DNA of 64,000 bases, from the NCBI RefSeq assembly GCF_022549695.1, contig NZ_JAKZGS010000017.1, positions 31,456 to 95,455 on the forward strand. Direction: 5' to 3'. Both the position numbers and the translations under genes were made by a program. The stretch comes from Belliella calami (GTDB lineage Bacteria; Bacteroidota; Bacteroidia; Cytophagales; Cyclobacteriaceae). The notes under the pieces were generated by a model. It did no database searches, was not told where the DNA came from, and saw only the letters and a program-made list of their open reading frames with translations. Positions 41,262-54,636 of the stretch are shown here, piece after piece; within the stretch, counting starts at the first letter, position 1; the number at the start of each line of letters is the position of its first letter.

Positions 41262-43664
41262 ATGTTAGTAATAAAAAGAGACGGAAGAAGAGAATCTGTA
41301 CGATTCGATAAAATCACTGCAAGGATAGAAAATCTTTGCTACGGATTGGATAATAGATACATCCAGCCAATTGAAGTTGCCAAAAAGGTCATTGATGGTC
41401 TTTATGATGGCGTGACCACCACCGAACTGGATAATCTGGCAGCGGAGATCTGTGCATCTCTAACTGTGAGACACCCTGAATACGCAACCTTGGCAGCAAG
41501 AATTGCTGTGTCTAACCTTCACAAAACGACGAGTCAGTCTTTTTCAAATACCATGAAAAGGCTGTACACATATATCAATCCCAAAACAGAGGAAAATGCA
41601 GCATTGATTGCTTCTGATGTTTATGGTATTGTGAAAAAATATGCGGCAAAACTTGATGCAGCTATCGACTATGAAAGGGATTTCGCATACGACTATTTTG
41701 GTTTCAAAACTTTGGAAAGAAGTTACCTGATCAGATTAGATGGGAAAGTAGTAGAAAGGCCACAGCATATGTTGATGAGGGTTTCTATTGGTATCCACAA
41801 AGAAGATATTGATGCAGCTATTGAAACTTATAATCTGCTATCCCAAAAATGGTTTACACATGCGACTCCAACACTTTTCAACGCAGGTACACCAAAACCG
41901 CAACTCTCATCTTGCTTCCTCTTGACGATGAAGGATGATAGCATTGATGGTATTTATGATACCCTAAAGCAGACTGCAAAGATTTCGCAATCTGCAGGTG
42001 GTATAGGTCTATCAATTCACAATGTAAGAGCTAAAGGATCTTATATCAAAGGAACGAATGGAGTTTCCAATGGGATTGTTCCTATGTTGAGAAACTTTGA
42101 CATGACTGCAAGATATGTTGATCAAGGAGGAGGGAAACGTAAGGGCAGTTTTGCAATTTACTTGGAACCTTGGCATGCAGATGTGAAGGATTTCTTGGAA
42201 CTGAAAAGAAATCATGGAAAAGAGGAAATGCGTGCAAGAGATTTGTTCTATGCAATGTGGATTCCTGATTTGTTCATGAGAAGAGTAGAGCAAAACGAAT
42301 CCTGGTCTTTGTTCTGTCCTAATGAAGCTCCTGGATTGGCAGATTGTCATAGTGAGGAGTTTGATAAATTATACGAAAAGTATGAAAGAGAAGGCCGAGC
42401 TAGAGAAACTATCAAAGCCCAAGATCTTTGGTTTGAAATTCTTGAATCTCAGATTGAGACAGGTACCCCTTATATGTTGTATAAAGATTCTGCAAATAAA
42501 AAATCTAATCAACAAAATCTAGGTACTATCAAGTCTTCAAACTTGTGTACTGAGATCATAGAATACACTTCTCCTGATGAGGTCGCTGTTTGTAACCTGG
42601 CTTCTATCGCTTTACCAAAATTCGTAGTAGAAGGTAGAGATGGAGTGAAGACTTTTGATCACCAAAAGTTGTACGAAATCACCAAAGTAGCAACAAGAAA
42701 CTTGAATAAAGTAATTGATGTGAATTACTACCCTGTTGAGGAAGCTAAGAGGTCTAATTTCAGACATAGACCGATTGGTTTGGGAGTTCAAGGTTTAGCA
42801 GATGCATTTATCTTGTTGAGAATGCCTTTTGATTCAGATGAAGCGAGAAGGCTCAATGAGGACATTGCAGAGACGATGTACTTTGCGGCAATGGAAACTT
42901 CCATGGAGTTAGCCAAAGTTGAAGGGACATATGAAACTTACGAAGGTTCACCAGTTTCCAAAGGGCAATTCCAATTTGATCATTGGGGTGTAGCACCAAA
43001 GTCAGGAAGATGGGCTTGGGATGAATTGAAGGAAAAAGTAAAAAAATATGGTGTGAGAAATTCACTTTTGATTGCACCTATGCCTACAGCTTCTACTTCC
43101 CAGATCCTTGGAAACAACGAGTGTTTTGAACCATATACTTCCAATATCTATACAAGAAGAACACTTTCAGGAGAGTTTATCGTTGTCAACAAGCATTTGA
43201 TGAGAGATTTGATAAATCTTGGAATGTGGAATGACAATATGAAAAACAGACTCATTGCTGCCAATGGTTCTGTTCAGAATATCCCGGGTGTTCCGCAAAA
43301 CATCAAGGATCTTTATAAAACAGTTTGGGAGATTTCGCAGAAGACAATCATTGATATGGCTGCTGAAAGAGGGGCATATATTTGCCAATCTCAGAGTATG
43401 AATGTGTTCTTGCAAGATCCTAATTTTGGAAAATTGACATCAATGCATTTTTACGCCTGGAAGAAAGGTTTGAAAACCGGTATGTATTACTTGCGTTCAC
43501 AAGCTGCAACAAGTGCTATCCAATTCACTGTTGATAAAGCTGCATTGAAAACTGATGCACCAAACCACCAAGTATCAATTGATACGTCTGTAGCTCAACA
43601 AAAACAAGATGCTATCGCCTGTTCATTGGATAATCCTGATGAATGCGAAATGTGCGGGAGTTAA
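41262..43664 (+). CDS. nrdA: Ribonucleotide reductase class Ia, large subunit
   Basis: 800 residues. An N-terminal ATP-cone ([24 protein letters not shown]) gives activity control. Active-site stretches include [44 protein letters not shown] and [23 protein letters not shown]; the C-terminal CEMC pair transfers electrons. Also eukaryote-like, as is nrdB. Confidence 0.96.
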   Translation: MLVIKRDGRRESVRFDKITARIENLCYGLDNRYIQPIEVAKKVIDGLYDGVTTTELDNLAAEICASLTVRHPEYATLAARIAVSNLHKTTSQSFSNTMKRLYTYINPKTEENAALIASDVYGIVKKYAAKLDAAIDYERDFAYDYFGFKTLERSYLIRLDGKVVERPQHMLMRVSIGIHKEDIDAAIETYNLLSQKWFTHATPTLFNAGTPKPQLSSCFLLTMKDDSIDGIYDTLKQTAKISQSAGGIGLSIHNVRAKGSYIKGTNGVSNGIVPMLRNFDMTARYVDQGGGKRKGSFAIYLEPWHADVKDFLELKRNHGKEEMRARDLFYAMWIPDLFMRRVEQNESWSLFCPNEAPGLADCHSEEFDKLYEKYEREGRARETIKAQDLWFEILESQIETGTPYMLYKDSANKKSNQQNLGTIKSSNLCTEIIEYTSPDEVAVCNLASIALPKFVVEGRDGVKTFDHQKLYEITKVATRNLNKVIDVNYYPVEEAKRSNFRHRPIGLGVQGLADAFILLRMPFDSDEARRLNEDIAETMYFAAMETSMELAKVEGTYETYEGSPVSKGQFQFDHWGVAPKSGRWAWDELKEKVKKYGVRNSLLIAPMPTASTSQILGNNECFEPYTSNIYTRRTLSGEFIVVNKHLMRDLINLGMWNDNMKNRLIAANGSVQNIPGVPQNIKDLYKTVWEISQKTIIDMAAERGAYICQSQSMNVFLQDPNFGKLTSMHFYAWKKGLKTGMYYLRSQAATSAIQFTVDKAALKTDAPNHQVSIDTSVAQQKQDAIACSLDNPDECEMCGS

Positions 43665-43688
43665 CAAATTTTAGAGTTCGTTTATGGG

Positions 43689-43721
43689 AAAAAGCGTCTG
43701 ATTTTGTCAGGCGCTTTTTTT
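43689..43721 (+). terminator. Terminator after nrdA
   Basis: AAAAAGCGTCTGA pairs with TCAGGCGCTTTTT with one G-U, followed by T-run. Confidence 0.88.
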
Positions 43722-43777
43722 ATGAGTTTTAGTTCATTAATTCATCCTTAAACACAGTTTTGTTAGAAAAATGTGAC

Positions 43778-44071
<294 letters not shown>

Positions 44072-44079
44072 TTAGAGTA

Positions 44080-46621
<2,542 letters not shown>

Positions 46622-46651
46622 GAGGTCTAAAGTGTATATTTCAATTGTTAG

Positions 46652-46726
46652 TGGGAGTTGAGGGATTCGAACCCCCGACCCTCTGCTTGTAAGGCAGATG
46701 CTCTGAACCAACTGAGCTAAACTCCC
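46652..46726 (-). tRNA. tRNA-Val (anticodon TAC), copy 1
   Basis: Complete cloverleaf: acceptor GGGAGTT/AACTCCC with discriminator A, D-arm GCTC...GAGC, anticodon stem TCTGC/GCAGA with loop CTTACAA, T-arm GGGGG/CCCTC with TTCGAAT. The CCA end is not encoded. Lies within the repeat array. Confidence 0.96.
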
Positions 46727-46816
46727 AATATTTTTTATTTCAAGACTTCAAACCTTTTAATTCGACTTTACCGAAATTAATCGAAAAATTTTAAATTAAT
46801 CTTTATTAATTTTTTG

Positions 46817-46891
46817 TGGGAGTTGAGGGATTCGAACCCCCGACCCTCTGCTTGTAAGGCAGATGCTCTGAACCAACTGAGCTAAACTCCC
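46817..46891 (-). tRNA. tRNA-Val (anticodon TAC), copy 2
   Basis: Identical to copy 1 over the whole gene. The 90 bases between the two tRNAs hold no repeat unit. Confidence 0.96.
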
Positions 46892-47315
46892 AATATTTTT
46901 TATTTCAAGACTTCAATGGGTGGAACTTCCGACTCTTCCGATGGTAATCGGAATGCTCTGAACCAACTGAGCTAAACTCCCAATATTTTTTATTTCAAGA
47001 CTTCAATCGGTCGAACTTTCGACTCTTCCGATGGTAATCGGAATGCTCTGAACCAACTGAGCTAAACTCCCAATATTTTTTATTTCAAGACTTCAATGGG
47101 TCGAACTTCTGACTCTTCCGATGGTAATCGGAATGCTCTGAACCAACTGAGCTAAACTCCCAATATTTTTTATTTCAAGACTTCAATGGGTCGAACTTTC
47201 GACTCTTCCGATGGTAATCGGAATGCTCTGAACCAACTGAGCTAAACTCCCAATATTATTTATTTCAAGACTTCAATCGGTCGAACTTCGGACTCTTCCG
47301 ATGGTAATCGGAATC
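46892..47315 (-). repeat. tRNA-derived repeats, block 6 (five units, 5' half kept)
   Basis: Units with 90-bp period at 46892, 46981, 47071, 47161 and a partial one at 47251-47315. Unlike units A-P they keep the 5' half of tRNA-Val (TTGGGAGTTTAGCTCAGTTG, TTCAGAGC), carry the same TTCCGATTACCATCGGAA hairpin, and then degenerate: the T-arm reads AGTTCGACC and the 3' acceptor strand is lost. They lie upstream of the functional tRNAs. Confidence 0.88.
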
Positions 47316-47813
47316 TTTTGAGGTAGTCGCCTATTCTTTCCTGATTGGTTTGCAAAGGTAGCTTAATTTTGATTTTGAGCAAAAAATTGAACTTTAATTT
47401 TTACAGGGATTTTGTAATTGGTTGATATTGAATTCGAAAAATTACAATTTATTTTTCTAAGGATTTACATTATCTAAAGTATTCAGTTTTTTGAGAACAT
47501 TTTCCCTTAAATTAAGTGCCTACAAACCGCTGGTTTTTGAATAATTGTATGAAAGAAAAAAACATGTTATTTCGATTAAATTAAGTAAAAGTTTGCTGTT
47601 CTCCATCTATTAATCAAGCGTTGATGGTTTTATGTTAATGATGTTATTTGAAAATTTGTCATTAATGAAATCTGGGAATGTCATCAAATTATGAATGGTC
47701 AGTATTCTAAATTGTAGCTTTTTTTATAAAATAAAAGGTTTTTTATTGAAAGCGCAGGGTGGGAGGGTAGACAATAATGTATTGTCGTTTGTGTACAATT
47801 TTTAAAATACTCG
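47316..47813. other. Gene-free stretch upstream of the tRNA array
   Basis: AT-rich; apart from the array promoter at 47353-47383 nothing clear is seen. The short open frame at 47743-47934 is not supported. Confidence 0.5.
47353..47383 (-). promoter_or_regulatory. Promoter of the tRNA/GIY-YIG array
   Basis: On the minus strand TTTG (47383-47380), 19 bp, then TACCTTTG (47360-47353): an exact match to the Bacteroidota consensus. A transcript would begin about 47346 and run through the whole array. Confidence 0.65.
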
Positions 47814-47854
47814 AAAAAAAATGGTCTCCCAAAACTTGAAGTTTTAGAAGACCA
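47814..47854 (-). terminator. Terminator after the TonB receptor gene
   Basis: TGGTCT/AGACCA outer and AAAACT/AGTTTT inner stems, followed on the minus strand by T8. Confidence 0.85.
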
Positions 47855-47878
47855 GATTGATCGTGTAGATAAATTTTA

Positions 47879-49732
47879 TTACTGCAAATTGATCGATATA
47901 CCTGCCCTAAACCATCTTCTTGGCATTTGAACAAAGCCAGCTTCTATATAATCAGTATTCGTGACATTGGAAGCTTCAGCAAAAAAACCGAAGGTCTTCA
48001 ATCTATTGTAATCCATTCTAATATCCATTAAGAAATATGGATCCAAAGCCATTCTTTCAATATATCTAGCCTTGATGTTCAATTCCAAATTTGTAAAAAT
48101 TTCAGATCTTACGCCGGCAATAACCTGATGTCGCATTGCGTTCAGGGTGTTTCTTGATTCTGTACCTGGTAATTGTTTCAAGTCTGCATCGATGTAATTG
48201 TAACTCAATGATATTTCAGAAAGATTAAAATTTTTACTCCCTAGTTTTAACGCTTGCTGCAGTCCTATTTCGATACCTTGGAAAGTCACTTCAGAGATAT
48301 TTCTTGGCATCCAGCGGTTTGGATTGGGTTCAATATCACTTGGTTCTCTATTCCAGTCGATTAGATTTTTTGTGTGTCTGTTGAAATAGACTACTTCAAG
48401 CCTTAAGCCTTTGTTTCCATATTTGTAACCAAACTCAAAACTTTGGGCTTCTTCTGGTGTCAAGTCTGGATTTGACAAATTACTCGGATCTTGGTAGTAA
48501 AGTTCTGTGAAGGATGGGATTCTATAACTTGCACCGTAATTTGTATAAAGTCTTGAGCTATTATTGATCTGATACCCCAATTCGGCACCAGGGAAATGCT
48601 TCCAACCATATTCATTGTAGTAATTGGAATATACTCCAGCTCTGAAATCAAAGTTTTCCCAAAACTCAATCCGATGCTCAGCAAAAACTCCAAGAAATGC
48701 CCTCTCTCTATCTCCCAAATTATTGCTTTCTATTTTCTCTTGCCTACCTTCGAGCCCAAAGCCTGTTGTGCCTAGCTTAGATTGATATCTTCCATTCAGT
48801 TCCAAGGCAAAAACATCTGAGACATGGTTATTGGTAAAAAATTCAGGTTCATTTCTCCTTAACCTAAACTCATCCGAATTTCTTCTCCAATATGCCCTAG
48901 TCTGTAAGTAAACGTTTTCATGGCTATAAGTATGGCTAAGAGAAGCAATAAAAGTCTGGATACTCTCCCATTGATCCGGAAAGCTATTGGTGTAGAATCC
49001 ATTTGCGCCAAATGACCTGTCGGTATACCCGACCATAGTTCGGATCTCGTTTTTCTCATTCAAATCCATCCCACCTTCATAGAAAACATTACTTACTTTA
49101 TAATCAGAGTTGTACCAGTGACCATTTGAGGCGTCGTGGGAAACAGACAGTGATTGTTTGTAAGTACCAAAAGGTAAAGTGACTGGCAAAGCGGAAACTA
49201 CGCTAAACCCCTTCATTCCAAAATCACCTCCATAAGCCTGAATGTTCAATCCTTTCGATTCAGGTAGCATAGTGACTACATTGACCGCACCAGCGTAAGC
49301 ATTTTGTCCATAGATTCTGGAGGCTGGGCCCTTCATTATTTCCACACGTTGTATTGCTTGAAGCGGAATGGGGATATTCATGATATGATGTCCCGTCTGT
49401 GGGTCAGTCATTTTTATTCCATTTATGAGCATCAAGGTTTGTTCAAAACCTCCTCCTCTGATCCCAATATCGCCTTGAACACCAGAAACACCTCTCTGTC
49501 TTACATCTACCCCAGGAGTAAAAGAAAGGACTTCTTGCAAACTTCTGGCAGGTGTAGTCTCTATTTCTTTTCTACTTACGATTGATATATTTCTTGACAC
49601 CTTATTGAAAGGTATTTCAATCCTATTTTCTTGAATTATAACTTCTCCAAGATCTACTGTTGTACTGTCTTGAATAGCTTTGACACTATAAGAATGAAGG
49701 ATCAAAACAGGAATAAGTAATATTTTTTTCAT
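47879..49732 (-). CDS. TonB-dependent outer-membrane receptor
   Basis: 617 residues with signal peptide (MKKILLIPVLILHSYSVKA). TonB-box-like VDLGEVIIQENR, plug domain (RSLQEVLSFTPGVDVRQRG, IRGGGFEQTLMLINGIKMTDPQTGHH, RVEIMKGPASRIYGQNAYAGAVNVVT) and a barrel ending FRAGISINLQ. The plug resembles vitamin B12/siderophore receptors, but no riboswitch or transporter is nearby, so the substrate is unknown. Single gene. Confidence 0.88.
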   Translation of the reverse strand: MKKILLIPVLILHSYSVKAIQDSTTVDLGEVIIQENRIEIPFNKVSRNISIVSRKEIETTPARSLQEVLSFTPGVDVRQRGVSGVQGDIGIRGGGFEQTLMLINGIKMTDPQTGHHIMNIPIPLQAIQRVEIMKGPASRIYGQNAYAGAVNVVTMLPESKGLNIQAYGGDFGMKGFSVVSALPVTLPFGTYKQSLSVSHDASNGHWYNSDYKVSNVFYEGGMDLNEKNEIRTMVGYTDRSFGANGFYTNSFPDQWESIQTFIASLSHTYSHENVYLQTRAYWRRNSDEFRLRRNEPEFFTNNHVSDVFALELNGRYQSKLGTTGFGLEGRQEKIESNNLGDRERAFLGVFAEHRIEFWENFDFRAGVYSNYYNEYGWKHFPGAELGYQINNSSRLYTNYGASYRIPSFTELYYQDPSNLSNPDLTPEEAQSFEFGYKYGNKGLRLEVVYFNRHTKNLIDWNREPSDIEPNPNRWMPRNISEVTFQGIEIGLQQALKLGSKNFNLSEISLSYNYIDADLKQLPGTESRNTLNAMRHQVIAGVRSEIFTNLELNIKARYIERMALDPYFLMDIRMDYNRLKTFGFFAEASNVTNTDYIEAGFVQMPRRWFRAGISINLQ

Positions 49733-49903
49733 AAAATAGATTTAAAATCTCGGCGCAAATTACCCTCTAAATAATTCTAAATGCAAATGTTTTGCATTTT
49801 AGAAGAAATTTCCAGCCTGCAAACCCTACTTTCAAAATTTGATTTTTTGTTATCTTTTGTTTCTGTATTTTAGCCAAATCATTTAAAAATTATATTTCAT
49901 AAT

Positions 49904-51865
49904 ATGACACATATCGTAAAAAGGGTGTTTCTTTTATTTCTAGTTTTGACAGGGGGTATAAACCTTGAAGCTCAGCAAGTAAAAGACAATAAAGATGCTG
50001 CTTTTACCGAGTTTGGTTACAGACAAGGGACAGCTTACAGGTCTGCCACGGGCAAGCCAGGTCCAAATTATTGGCAAAATAAATCTGATTATGTCATTAA
50101 CGTTGAGTTGGATGAAGAGAATCATTCAGTAAAAGGCTCTTGGACGATTACATACACAAACAACAGCCCTGAAGCTTTAGATTTCATTTGGCTTTTTTTA
50201 GAGCAAAATAGATTTACTGAAGAATCAAGAGGAACATTGACCACACCTGTTCAAGGAAATCGATACAGTGGTGATGTCAATGGTGGTTATACTATAGAAA
50301 ATGTGAAGGCTAGCCTATCAGGAAGAAACAAAGCGGTTAGTAATGAGTATTTGATATCAGATACTAGAATGCAAGTTGTTTTTGCAGAACCTATACCTGC
50401 AAATGGAGGTGTAGCGACTGTTTCTATGGATTTCGAATACAAAATACCAGTCAAAGGAATGGATAGAATGGGGCGATTGGATGTGAAGGATGGAACTATC
50501 TATGCTATGGCACAATGGTATCCAAGGGTTGCAGTACTTGATGATGTGACAGGTTGGAACACAGACCCGTATTTGGGGGCAGGGGAGTTTTATTTGGGAT
50601 ATGGTGACTTTGATTACAAAGTAACAGTTCCTTTCGATCACATTGTTGTGGGATCTGGAGAACTTCAGAATCCAAGTCAAGTCCTGACTAAGGAGCAGCA
50701 AAATAGAATGAAAAATGCTGCTGAAAGTGATGAAAGAGTATATATCATCAATCCGGATGAAGTAGGAGATAATGGTAATATCAGGCCAAGGCAAGATGGT
50801 AAGCTTACTTGGCATTTCAAAATGAACAATACTAGAGATGTTGCTTTTGCTTCATCTAAAGCATTTATTTGGGATGCAGTTGGTGCAAATCTCCCGAGCG
50901 GGAAAAGGATAATAGCCCAGTCTGTATATCCCAAAGAAAGTGATGGCGAAGAAGCATGGGGTAGATCTACTGAATACAGCAAAGCATCTATAGAGCATTA
51001 TTCTGAAATGTGGTATGAATACCCATATCCAGTGGCGGTAAATGTGGCAGCTGATATAGGTGGCATGGAATACCCAGGATTGAATTTTTGTAGTTATAAG
51101 TCCAAAGGGGAGTCGTTATGGGGTGTTACTGATCATGAATTTGGTCACAATTGGTTCCCAATGATTGTTGGTACCAATGAAAGAAGACATGCATGGATGG
51201 ATGAAGGTTTCAATACTTTTATCAATTACTACAGCTATTTGGCTTTTAATGAGGGAGAGTACACCAACGATCTTATTCAGACCAGAAAATATTTGGGTTG
51301 GTTGACCAATGATAACAGAGAGCCAATAGCAACACATGCAGATAGAACTCAAAGCAATAACTTAGGTATGGTGGCATATATGAAGCCTGCATTGGGTTTC
51401 ATTATGCTTAGAGAGTATATTTTGGGTCACGAAAGGTTTGATAAAGCATTTCGCTCCTACATCAAAACTTGGGCATACAAGCATCCTCAGCCTACCGATT
51501 TCTTCAATCACGTAGAGAATGTGTCTGGGGAAAATCTAGACTGGTTCTGGAAAGGTTGGTTTTATAGCAATGCAAACATTGACTTGTCTGTGGACGGTGT
51601 CTATCCTTATGGGGCCAATTACATTGTTGTTTTTTCAAACAAAGGAGACATGCCAATGCCTGTCAATTTTGAAGTGACATATGAGGATGGGCAAAAGGAA
51701 AGAAGATCTTTGCCTGTTGAGGTTTGGTTCAAAGGAAATACATGGCAGCACTTACTGAAAGCTGATAAAAAGGTTGTTAAAGTCGAGATTGATCCTGATA
51801 AAATAATCACAGATGTGAACGCTGGAAATGATGTCTGGCCTTCTGCTCTTTACGAAAAGCAATAA
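49904..51865 (+). CDS. M1-family zinc metallopeptidase, exported
   Basis: 653 residues with signal peptide (to about LEAQ, 24). HEFGHNWF gives the two zinc His and catalytic Glu; the third ligand Glu is in WMDEGFNTF. The GGMEYPG stretch is the M1 exopeptidase (GAMEN-like) motif. Aminopeptidase activity in the periplasm is expected. Confidence 0.92.
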   Translation: MTHIVKRVFLLFLVLTGGINLEAQQVKDNKDAAFTEFGYRQGTAYRSATGKPGPNYWQNKSDYVINVELDEENHSVKGSWTITYTNNSPEALDFIWLFLEQNRFTEESRGTLTTPVQGNRYSGDVNGGYTIENVKASLSGRNKAVSNEYLISDTRMQVVFAEPIPANGGVATVSMDFEYKIPVKGMDRMGRLDVKDGTIYAMAQWYPRVAVLDDVTGWNTDPYLGAGEFYLGYGDFDYKVTVPFDHIVVGSGELQNPSQVLTKEQQNRMKNAAESDERVYIINPDEVGDNGNIRPRQDGKLTWHFKMNNTRDVAFASSKAFIWDAVGANLPSGKRIIAQSVYPKESDGEEAWGRSTEYSKASIEHYSEMWYEYPYPVAVNVAADIGGMEYPGLNFCSYKSKGESLWGVTDHEFGHNWFPMIVGTNERRHAWMDEGFNTFINYYSYLAFNEGEYTNDLIQTRKYLGWLTNDNREPIATHADRTQSNNLGMVAYMKPALGFIMLREYILGHERFDKAFRSYIKTWAYKHPQPTDFFNHVENVSGENLDWFWKGWFYSNANIDLSVDGVYPYGANYIVVFSNKGDMPMPVNFEVTYEDGQKERRSLPVEVWFKGNTWQHLLKADKKVVKVEIDPDKIITDVNAGNDVWPSALYEKQ

Positions 51866-51917
51866 AGGAAGAAATTGAATCTTTGAGCAATCAATTCTTT
51901 AGTAAGGAGTAATAAAT

Positions 51918-51953
51918 AAAAAAAGTGAAAGACTGAGTCCTTTCACTTTTTTT
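51918..51953 (+). terminator. Terminator after the M1 peptidase gene
   Basis: AAAAAAAGTGAAAG pairs with CTTTCACTTTTTTT; T-rich tail. Confidence 0.88.
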
Positions 51954-52103
51954 ATTTATTAGTATAGTATATGTTACCTTTCTTATCAGCAGCCAACCAA
52001 AATGATGTGTTTTGAGTCAATTGATTCACTAATAACTAATTACAATTGTCAGTATGGTTTTACTGGCAAATTCAACTACAATTGTCATCGCCTGTAATAA
52101 TTT

Positions 52104-52544
52104 TTAGTACTCATCATTTATTTCAATCCAATAGCCATCTGGATCTCTAAGGTAAATTTGTTGGATTCCATCTGGGCGGATGTTTATTTTTCCTTTTTCT
52201 CCTGGCCAATCTTCAAATTCCACCTGGTGTTTTTCTAGGTTTTTGATAAAATCATCCATATTAAGTATGCTAAAGCAAAGATGGTTTATTTTGTTGATGG
52301 TGATAGGTTGCCAAACTTCTTCAATAATATGAAGTTGGACATTGTTTCCAATATCAAACCAAGCATGTAGGCCGTCCTTAAAAGGTTCGTCGATTTCTTT
52401 GAAATTTAATACATCTCTGTAAAAATCTGCACTTCGCTGCAAGTCACTTACATAAACAGCAATATGGGTTATTTTTACTTGTGCTTGAATATTTTCACTC
52501 ATTAGTATAAAACTTAGTGTTAATGTTAGAATAATTGATTTCAT
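52104..52544 (-). CDS. Exported VOC-family (glyoxalase-like) protein
   Basis: 146 residues, with signal peptide (MKSIILTLTLSFILMSENIQAQ). ITHIAVYVSDLQRSADFYRDVLNF and INHLCFSILNMDDF are the paired betaalphabetabetabeta modules; metal-ligand candidates His in THIAVY, His in INHLCF, and Glu in YWIEIND. Substrate unknown. Export is unusual for the family but known in Bacteroidota. Confidence 0.85.
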   Translation of the reverse strand: MKSIILTLTLSFILMSENIQAQVKITHIAVYVSDLQRSADFYRDVLNFKEIDEPFKDGLHAWFDIGNNVQLHIIEEVWQPITINKINHLCFSILNMDDFIKNLEKHQVEFEDWPGEKGKINIRPDGIQQIYLRDPDGYWIEINDEY

Positions 52545-52790
52545 CTAGTTTTGGGTTTAAGAGTTACTAATTTAACAGAATTAAAATAAAGGTAGAATTA
52601 TGGGAGTTTTTTTGAGTGTTTGATTGATCTTATTTGCTTAGAAATTCGTTTTTTGGAAAGTTTTTAAAAATCATTTATCAACAAGATTATTTTTGTATAA
52701 ATGTTGTGAATATATAGGTTGTAAATTTCCCATTATTCAAAGAAATATTATCCTGAAAAAATAAATGCCCATCTATGAAAAATATGATAA

Positions 52791-52823
52791 AAAAAGGGAA
52801 GCCATATTTTTGACCTCCCTTTT
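52791..52823 (-). terminator. Terminator after the S41 peptidase gene
   Basis: AAAAGGGAGG pairs with CTTCCCTTTT (one mismatch), followed by T-run on the minus strand. Confidence 0.75.
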
Positions 52824-52841
52824 GATTTATATTTCGGTTAA

Positions 52842-54482
52842 TTACTCATTCGTATTTGAAGAAAGAGCTATTTTATCTGCTTCATCAAATAACTTTATCG
52901 CTTGCAGGTAAATCTCATTGATATCATTGATTACCTTATAGTAGGCATTGTCATCATAAATATTTCTACCCATGTTTGCTTTGATAAGTGTTTTAAGGTA
53001 AGCTTTGGATTTGTTAAAATCTTTTTCTTCAAATTTCACCTTATTTCTTTCCCCAACTTTTATCAGTGCTTGGAGCATTTCGTCGGACACTTGGTACTTG
53101 CTGTAGTAATCTTCAAAGCTCATTCCGTCAAACTTCTTCTTATTTTTGTCTAAATATTCAAGGACAAACTCTCTTGCAGAATCCGAATTGAACAGTCTGT
53201 TGACGTAAGAACTAGACATGGTAGTATCCAACGGTACAAAGAAATCTGGCATTATTCCACCTCCTCCATAAACAGCTCTTCCTGATTTGGTTTCATATCT
53301 AAGGCTGTCATTGAATTTCACACTATCAGCGGAGAAAAACTCACCGTGTTCAAATCTTTTGATCCAGTCCAAACTATATTCCTCTTCGTCGTCACCATAG
53401 GGTTTTTGGATAGACCTTCCCGACGGAGTGAAATATCTTGCGATAGTGAGTCTCAATTCTGCACCATCAGATAGTGGAATAGGCATTTGTACTAAGCCTT
53501 TTCCAAATGATCTTCTACCTACAATCAATCCTCTGTCATTATCTTGAATTGCACCTGCTACAATCTCTGAAGCCGAAGCGCTACCTTCGTTAATCAATAC
53601 TATAACAGATCCCTCTTCAAAATCACCTTGTTTGACGGCATATGCTTTTTGGTTGAACTTGTTTGTTTTGCCTTCTTGGGAAACGATTACTGCATTGCTT
53701 CCTAAGATTTCATCAGCAATATTGATAGCAGCCCCCATATAACCTCCAGGATTGCTTTGAAGATCTAATACAAGCTTAGTCATTCCTTGTTCTTTAAGTT
53801 CAGATACTGATTTCTTGAACTCTTCGTAGGTTGTTGCAGCAAATCGAGTCACTTTAATGTATCCCACTTCATCATCTATCATGTAAGATGCATTGATAGA
53901 GTATTGTGGTATTTTGTCCCTGACTATATCAAATCGGATGAGCTCTTTTTGTGATTTTCTTTTTATGTCAACCTCCACAATACTTCCACTTGGTCCCCTA
54001 AGTAGACTAAAGACATCATTGTTTGTAATCCCAGTCCCAGCTACAGTTTCCCCATCTACTTTTATGATTTGGTCACCTGATTGGATGCCAAGTTTTTCGG
54101 ACGGGCCTCCTTCCAATGGAGCTACCACATAGATCGTATCTCTAATGATACCAAATTCAACACCAATACCATCAAAGTTTCCTTCGAGCTGGGATTTAGC
54201 CAAAGCAGCATCTTTTGCAGGGATATAACTTGAGTGTGGATCTAGTTTTTCCAGCATTTTTTCAATGCCAAACTCTACCAATTCGTTTGTATTGACGCTA
54301 TCAACATAATCCCTGTTGATGTATGTCACTATCTCTTGAAGTTTGTAAAGAGCAGCTTTCAGGTCGTTTCTATCTGTTTTTGGTTCTGCAAAAGTAGCTC
54401 CAATCCAAACTCCCGCTGCTATGGCTAGAGCGATAATTATTGGAAGACGTACTTGCGCTTTTGTGTTTTTAATTTCGCTCAC
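52842..54482 (-). CDS. S41-family C-terminal processing peptidase
   Basis: 546 residues. N-terminal membrane anchor (LPIIIALAIAAGVWIGATFA), PDZ domain (GIGVEFGIIRDTIYVVAPLEGGPSEKLGIQSGDQII), catalytic core with Ser in GSASASEIVAGA and Lys in SFGKGLVQ, and a C-terminal helical domain. CtpA-type peptidases trim periplasmic proteins. Confidence 0.94.
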   Translation of the reverse strand: MSEIKNTKAQVRLPIIIALAIAAGVWIGATFAEPKTDRNDLKAALYKLQEIVTYINRDYVDSVNTNELVEFGIEKMLEKLDPHSSYIPAKDAALAKSQLEGNFDGIGVEFGIIRDTIYVVAPLEGGPSEKLGIQSGDQIIKVDGETVAGTGITNNDVFSLLRGPSGSIVEVDIKRKSQKELIRFDIVRDKIPQYSINASYMIDDEVGYIKVTRFAATTYEEFKKSVSELKEQGMTKLVLDLQSNPGGYMGAAINIADEILGSNAVIVSQEGKTNKFNQKAYAVKQGDFEEGSVIVLINEGSASASEIVAGAIQDNDRGLIVGRRSFGKGLVQMPIPLSDGAELRLTIARYFTPSGRSIQKPYGDDEEEYSLDWIKRFEHGEFFSADSVKFNDSLRYETKSGRAVYGGGGIMPDFFVPLDTTMSSSYVNRLFNSDSAREFVLEYLDKNKKKFDGMSFEDYYSKYQVSDEMLQALIKVGERNKVKFEEKDFNKSKAYLKTLIKANMGRNIYDDNAYYKVINDINEIYLQAIKLFDEADKIALSSNTNE

Positions 54483-54623
54483 GATATCCTCTGGTTATTT
54501 TTTATTTACTTTATTGGAAATTCATCAAATATAATACATAACTGAATTCTTATGCAATTCGTTTTTATAAACGCAATAAATTCAATTTAGATAAAGAATT
54601 AGGGCAAATTCTCTTAAATTCCT

Positions 54624-54631
54624 TACTTTTG
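54624..54631 (+). promoter_or_regulatory. -7 box very close to the hemerythrin-like gene start
   Basis: TACTTTTG matches TAnnTTTG and ends 5 bases before ATG 54637, so transcription could begin at the start codon (leaderless mRNA). No -33 element is evident. Confidence 0.35.
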
Positions 54632-54636
54632 TCTAT

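Noticed and set aside
46892..47315. Five additional functional tRNA-Val genes
   Set aside because: The 3' acceptor strand and T-arm are decayed and the anticodon loop is replaced by a hairpin, so they cannot be normal tRNAs.
47743..47934. 63-codon minus-strand open frame
   Set aside because: Overlaps the TonB receptor 3' end and its terminator; no support.
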